Assembly: GCA_963771435.1 (NCBI GenBank)
Contig: CAVYTF010000008.1
Coordinates: forward strand, 1 to 64,000
Reading direction: 5' to 3'
From: CAVYTF01 sp963771435
GTDB lineage: Bacteria > Bacteroidota > Bacteroidia > Chitinophagales > Chitinophagaceae
Length of the DNA: 64,000 nucleotides
Positions 61,124 through 64,000 of the stretch are shown piece by piece (positions within the stretch are counted from its first letter, which is position 1; each line of letters starts with the position of its first letter). Position numbers and translations under genes: made by a program. The notes beneath the pieces were generated by a model. It was not told where the DNA came from, made no database searches, and saw only the letters and a list, made by a program, of their open reading frames with translations.

Positions 61124-62046
61124 TACTGGAGGGCGTTTTGGTATTTTGAAATGTTGGCGACATCCAGTTGGGAAAGGATCGCCACCGCTTTTGATTTCAT
61201 GGCAGGAGAGGCTTGTTGAAAGACGCCGATAAACTCATCGGATTTTCCCTGTACAAAGAACTGAACGGCCATTGAATTGCTGTTGGCACCGTTGAAGTCC
61301 TGGAGGGTGGATAAGGCAGTTATAGCATTTTGTTGTGCGGTTGTTTGCTGGTCGTAGAGGCTGTCGAGGCCTGTACGGTAGTAGCTGTAAATAACTGAAT
61401 GGAGGATGTTGAACTCTGTATTGTTCATGTTGGTGGCAAGCCAGTAACGGTTGCGTAAACCGTCAAAAGGTTTCCAGCCGTTGATGTCGTTTTCGTCAGG
61501 CGCATTTGTAACTACGTTCTGCGCTTTTTGAAAATATGGGGCGCCGCCTTTGGGTGAAAAAGAATCGTACTCATAGGCCAGGATGGTATATACATAATAG
61601 GCAAAAACTGCAGAAAGGTTTGCAGTGAGAGGGTCGTTGCCCTGCACATTGTTTTCATTGAAATCGACCGGTTGAAAAGCGATGTATTTGAATGTAACGT
61701 CAGCGTCCTGGTAATTAATAAGCGCTGCCTGGTATATGGAATTGTAAACGGGCCGCGCAGCCTGCACTGTGAGAGTGGCTTTGTATACGCCTGTTGTTAC
61801 TACGGTTGTTACGTTGAGCAAAAAACTACAGGATATTTTTTCCTGTGGTTGGTACACGTCAGTTGTCCATTTGCGGTTGTTGAGCAGGTTTGTGAGTTGC
61901 GTTTGCAGCGTAGTGAATATTGTTTTATCTACGTTGCTGCTTATTTGCTGGGAAAGGACTGTAACTTTTGCATTCAATTCCTGTGCAAGGAGATCTTGCT
62001 GTGAAAGCAAGGCGGCCGAAAAGAGAATAAAAAGACGTTTTATCAT
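61123..62046 (-). CDS. porD: DUF4835 protein, probable T9SS component PorD
   Basis: The 307-residue protein has a signal peptide ending near LLAQ (residue 21) and then ELNAKVTVLSQQISSNVDKT, as in DUF4835/PorD proteins. It contains the typical FKYIAFQPVDFNEN and DPLTANLSAVFAYYVY segments. PorD is an auxiliary type IX secretion factor. It lies in the Bacteroidota order bamD-rpoZ-coaBC-porD, and overlaps coaBC by 4 bp. Confidence 0.78.
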   Translation of the reverse strand: MIKRLFILFSAALLSQQDLLAQELNAKVTVLSQQISSNVDKTIFTTLQTQLTNLLNNRKWTTDVYQPQEKISCSFLLNVTTVVTTGVYKATLTVQAARPVYNSIYQAALINYQDADVTFKYIAFQPVDFNENNVQGNDPLTANLSAVFAYYVYTILAYEYDSFSPKGGAPYFQKAQNVVTNAPDENDINGWKPFDGLRNRYWLATNMNNTEFNILHSVIYSYYRTGLDSLYDQQTTAQQNAITALSTLQDFNGANSNSMAVQFFVQGKSDEFIGVFQQASPAMKSKAVAILSQLDVANISKYQNALQ

Positions 62047-63236
62047 ACTATTTGTTGAATAATGATGTTTGCGATGAACCCTGCTATTTCTTTTTTTGAG
62101 TGAAGGCCTGACTTATATTGATCTCCGGCTTTGTCGAAAACGGTTACTTTGTTTGTATCGTGGCCAAAAGTTGCATTTTCATCGCGCATGGAATTAAGTA
62201 CGATGAAATCGGCATTTTTATTTTTTAATTTGAGCAAAGCATTTTCAATTTCGTTGTTTGTTTCCAGTGCAAAGCCCACGAGCAGTTGATTTTCTTTTTT
62301 TACATTGCCGAGAGATTGTAAAATATCTTTTGTTTTGGTTAAATGCAAAACCATTTCCCCTGATGATTTTTTTATCTTCTCGGGTGAGAATTCTGCAGGT
62401 TTATAATCAGCGACGGCTGCGGAGAGTATAGCAACATCTGAAGTAACAAACTCCTTTATACAAGTTTTATACATTTCTTCTGCTGAAACAATATGAATGA
62501 TATTGATATTTTTGAAGGAGATTTTTTCATTGGTTGGGCCTGTGACCAATACGACATTTGCACCTCTTTTATAAAATTCTTCTGCCAAAGCAAAACCCAT
62601 TTTGCCTGTAGAATGATTGGCGATGAAACGGACTGGGTCTATGGCCTCATAAGTAGGGCCCGCGGTGATAAGCACTTTTTTATCTTTCAAAACTGCATTG
62701 TCAGAAAAAAAAGAGTGCAGGTGTGCAATGACATTTTCAGGTTCAGCCATTCTGCCTTCGCCTGTTAAACCGCTGGCAAGCTCGCCGTTTTCGACGTTGA
62801 TAACCTGATTGCCAAAAGTTTGGAGGGTTGCAATATTTCGTTTGGTAGCCGGATGAAGCCACATATCCTCATCCATGGCAGGGGCGACCATTACAGGGCA
62901 GATGGCAGATAAATAGACGGAAAGCAATAGATTGTCGCATTGACCAGAGGCCATTTTAGCGAGTGTATTGCAACTGAGCGGAGCGATGAGCATTATGTCG
63001 GCCCACCGCCCAAGCATTACATGATTTGCCCAGGTATCTTCCGCAAAGAGGTCAATCAATACTTTGTGTTTGGAGAAGGTCGAAAGCACCAAAGGAGATA
63101 CAAAGTCTTTTGCGGCAGGTGTCATTATCACTTTTACTTCGGCGCCTTCTTTTACTAAAAGCCTTACAAGCAGCAAAGATTTGTAAGCGGCAATGCTGCC
63201 CGTGATACCTAATAATATTTTTTTGCCTGCAAGCAT
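62043..63236 (-). CDS. coaBC: Bifunctional phosphopantothenoylcysteine decarboxylase/synthase
   Basis: The 397-residue protein has an N-terminal flavoprotein domain (LLGITGSIAAYKSLLLVR, the active-site His72 in ANHVMLGRWAD, PAMDEDMWLHP near residue 117), and a C-terminal synthase domain (ITAGPTYEAIDPVRFIANHS, STGKMGFALAEE, GFALETNN). It makes 4'-phosphopantetheine from phosphopantothenate and cysteine for CoA. It overlaps porD by 4 bp, and rpoZ ends 77 bp upstream with its own terminator. Confidence 0.96.
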   Translation of the reverse strand: MLAGKKILLGITGSIAAYKSLLLVRLLVKEGAEVKVIMTPAAKDFVSPLVLSTFSKHKVLIDLFAEDTWANHVMLGRWADIMLIAPLSCNTLAKMASGQCDNLLLSVYLSAICPVMVAPAMDEDMWLHPATKRNIATLQTFGNQVINVENGELASGLTGEGRMAEPENVIAHLHSFFSDNAVLKDKKVLITAGPTYEAIDPVRFIANHSTGKMGFALAEEFYKRGANVVLVTGPTNEKISFKNINIIHIVSAEEMYKTCIKEFVTSDVAILSAAVADYKPAEFSPEKIKKSSGEMVLHLTKTKDILQSLGNVKKENQLLVGFALETNNEIENALLKLKNKNADFIVLNSMRDENATFGHDTNKVTVFDKAGDQYKSGLHSKKEIAGFIANIIIQQIV

Positions 63237-63262
63237 AAATCGATTTACTGGTGTAAAGTAAC

Positions 63263-63290
63263 AAAAAACGACAGTAAGATACTGCCGTTT
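63263..63290 (-). terminator. Terminator after rpoZ
   Basis: On the minus strand AACGGCAGTA and TACTGTCGTT pair with one G-T pair around TCT and run into TTTTTT. It lies between rpoZ and coaBC, so coaBC may rely on its own promoter or on read-through. Confidence 0.7.
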
Positions 63291-63313
63291 AGTTTTTATT
63301 TTATCAAATATCT

Positions 63314-63652
63314 CTATCTGAAGAGGTCATCTTCGTTTTTACGGAAGTAAACTTTATGTTCCATAAACTCATTTGTTGCGAGGATAGCCGCATTGGGCAT
63401 TTTTTCGTAAGCCTTAGATATCTCAATCTGTTCTTTATTCTCATGTATTTCTTCGAGGCTGTCTGTATGGCTTGCAAACTCTTCCAGTTTGTTGTGCAAT
63501 TCCTCTTTCATATTAATGTTGATCTGATTCGCTCTTTTTGCAATGATGGCTATGGATTCATACAAATTACCTGTCATGGCCTTTATTTCTTTCAGGCTTT
63601 TTGTTTCCACCACATTGTTGGTGCTAGCGTTCTGTTGTCGCCTTAGTTTCAT
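63314..63652 (-). CDS. rpoZ: RNA polymerase omega subunit-like (RpoZ/Rpb6) protein
   Basis: The 112-residue protein follows bamD with a 29 bp overlap, as in other Bacteroidota. It has the conserved TGNLYESIAIIAKRANQIN helix of omega and a C-terminal charged tail. Omega supports assembly of RNA polymerase. The family assignment rests mainly on this helix and on the conserved neighbourhood. Confidence 0.8.
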   Translation of the reverse strand: MKLRRQQNASTNNVVETKSLKEIKAMTGNLYESIAIIAKRANQININMKEELHNKLEEFASHTDSLEEIHENKEQIEISKAYEKMPNAAILATNEFMEHKVYFRKNEDDLFR

Positions 63653-64000
63653 TTTGAATTTTATTTATTGCGTTTTGAGAAAGTTGTTTGTAATTATTCA
63701 TTTGATCTTTAAGGCTGCTTGCGGCAAACCTGTCAGAAAAGTCACTGCATTCTATGAGCACTTTCTGATAGCGCTCCAATTGCTTATCAGGTATGCTTTG
63801 TTCGGCGTATTTATAATAAGCCTGTATCTCATCCAGCTTGTACTGGTCGTTTTTGTCAGACTCGGGATAATCCTCCATTAAAGTGCCGTAACAAACTGCA
63901 GAGGCCCTAAATAAACTGAGATTGAAATATAGAGCGGCGGCTTTGTATTCTTTCTCTTCTAGCTTGGCACGGCAGATATCAATAATATTTGTGGCTTCCT
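63624..64000 (-). CDS. bamD: Outer membrane protein assembly factor BamD (3' part)
   Basis: The last 125 residues of a TPR-type protein enter from the right edge of the window. They include ICRAKLEEKEYKAAALYFN, ASAVCYGTLMEDYPESDKND and YYKYAEQSIPDKQLERYQKV, the TPR helices of BamD, and end QNETKATTER. BamD is a lipoprotein of the BAM complex; the lipobox lies outside the window. The rpoZ start lies inside the last codons. Confidence 0.85.
   Translation of the reverse strand, partial: EATNIIDICRAKLEEKEYKAAALYFNLSLFRASAVCYGTLMEDYPESDKNDQYKLDEIQAYYKYAEQSIPDKQLERYQKVLIECSDFSDRFAASSLKDQMNNYKQLSQNAINKIQNETKATTER

Noticed and set aside
1..64000. tRNA, rRNA or prophage genes
   Set aside because: I looked for cloverleaf-like TΨC words, rRNA segments and phage structural genes and found none I could support.

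Overview
The window looks like chromosomal DNA from a member of the Bacteroidota, most likely Chitinophagaceae or a close relative. The reasons are a type IX secretion C-terminal sorting domain, a T9SS PorD-like gene in the bamD-rpoZ-coaBC-porD neighbourhood, promoters of the TTTG-N19-TAnnTTTG type, weak Shine-Dalgarno sequences, many small secreted or lipoprotein genes of Bacteroidota-only families, and a carotenoid cluster of the flexible saproxanthin/myxol type. There is no plasmid, phage or transposase gene, and I saw no rRNA, tRNA or CRISPR array.

Layout. 0-0.65 kb: 5' part of an aldose 1-epimerase gene. 1.1-4.5 kb: a fused isobutyryl-CoA mutase (icmF). 4.9-13.7 kb: minus-strand genes, including a DinB-like / alpha-beta hydrolase / amidohydrolase operon, a tandem SRPBCC protein and a pyruvate-oxidase-type ThDP enzyme. 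13.7-18 kb: small membrane and hypothetical genes separated by a dispersed repeat. 18-20.5 kb: a large MG2/TonB-plug surface protein. 20.7-26.3 kb: the carotenoid operon crtI-crtB-idi-crtD-cruF-crtZ. 26.4-30.1 kb: a T9SS cargo gene and a methyltransferase, followed by decayed copies of both. 30.2-31.9 kb: an acyl-CoA carboxylase carboxyltransferase. 32-35 kb: small genes with a repeated 3' element and two broken toxin-antitoxin modules. 35-43.5 kb: GH53 galactanase, folB, papain-like protease, ECF sigma factor with a membrane partner, enoyl-CoA hydratase, DNA glycosylase, rpmH-rnpA-yidD and superoxide dismutase. 43.8-50 kb: small hypothetical genes in a hairpin-rich stretch. 50-59.5 kb: frameshifted GH, galactose mutarotase, DPP-IV, frameshifted VOC protein, TonB-like protein, DedA, glycosyltransferase and an outer-membrane protein. 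60-64 kb: frameshifted scoA, DUF4296, porD, coaBC, rpoZ and the end of bamD.

How the genes relate. icmF and the methylcrotonyl-type carboxyltransferase fit branched-chain acyl-CoA catabolism, and scoA fits CoA recycling from acetoacetate. The carotenoid genes form one co-directional block that makes, hydrates, desaturates and hydroxylates a C40 carotenoid, but no lycopene cyclase is present. The GH53, GH5-like and mutarotase genes point to plant-polysaccharide use.

The most unusual content is non-coding. There are three strictly periodic arrays (two of 21 bp, one of 43 bp with a palindrome whose loop is inverted in one copy), at least three families of dispersed repeats, in-frame repeat insertions in icmF, and a set of hairpins with different stems but similar purine loops. 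There are also several partial 3' gene duplications, and four single-base frameshifts, three of which are repaired by adding one C to a C run and so may be sequencing errors.
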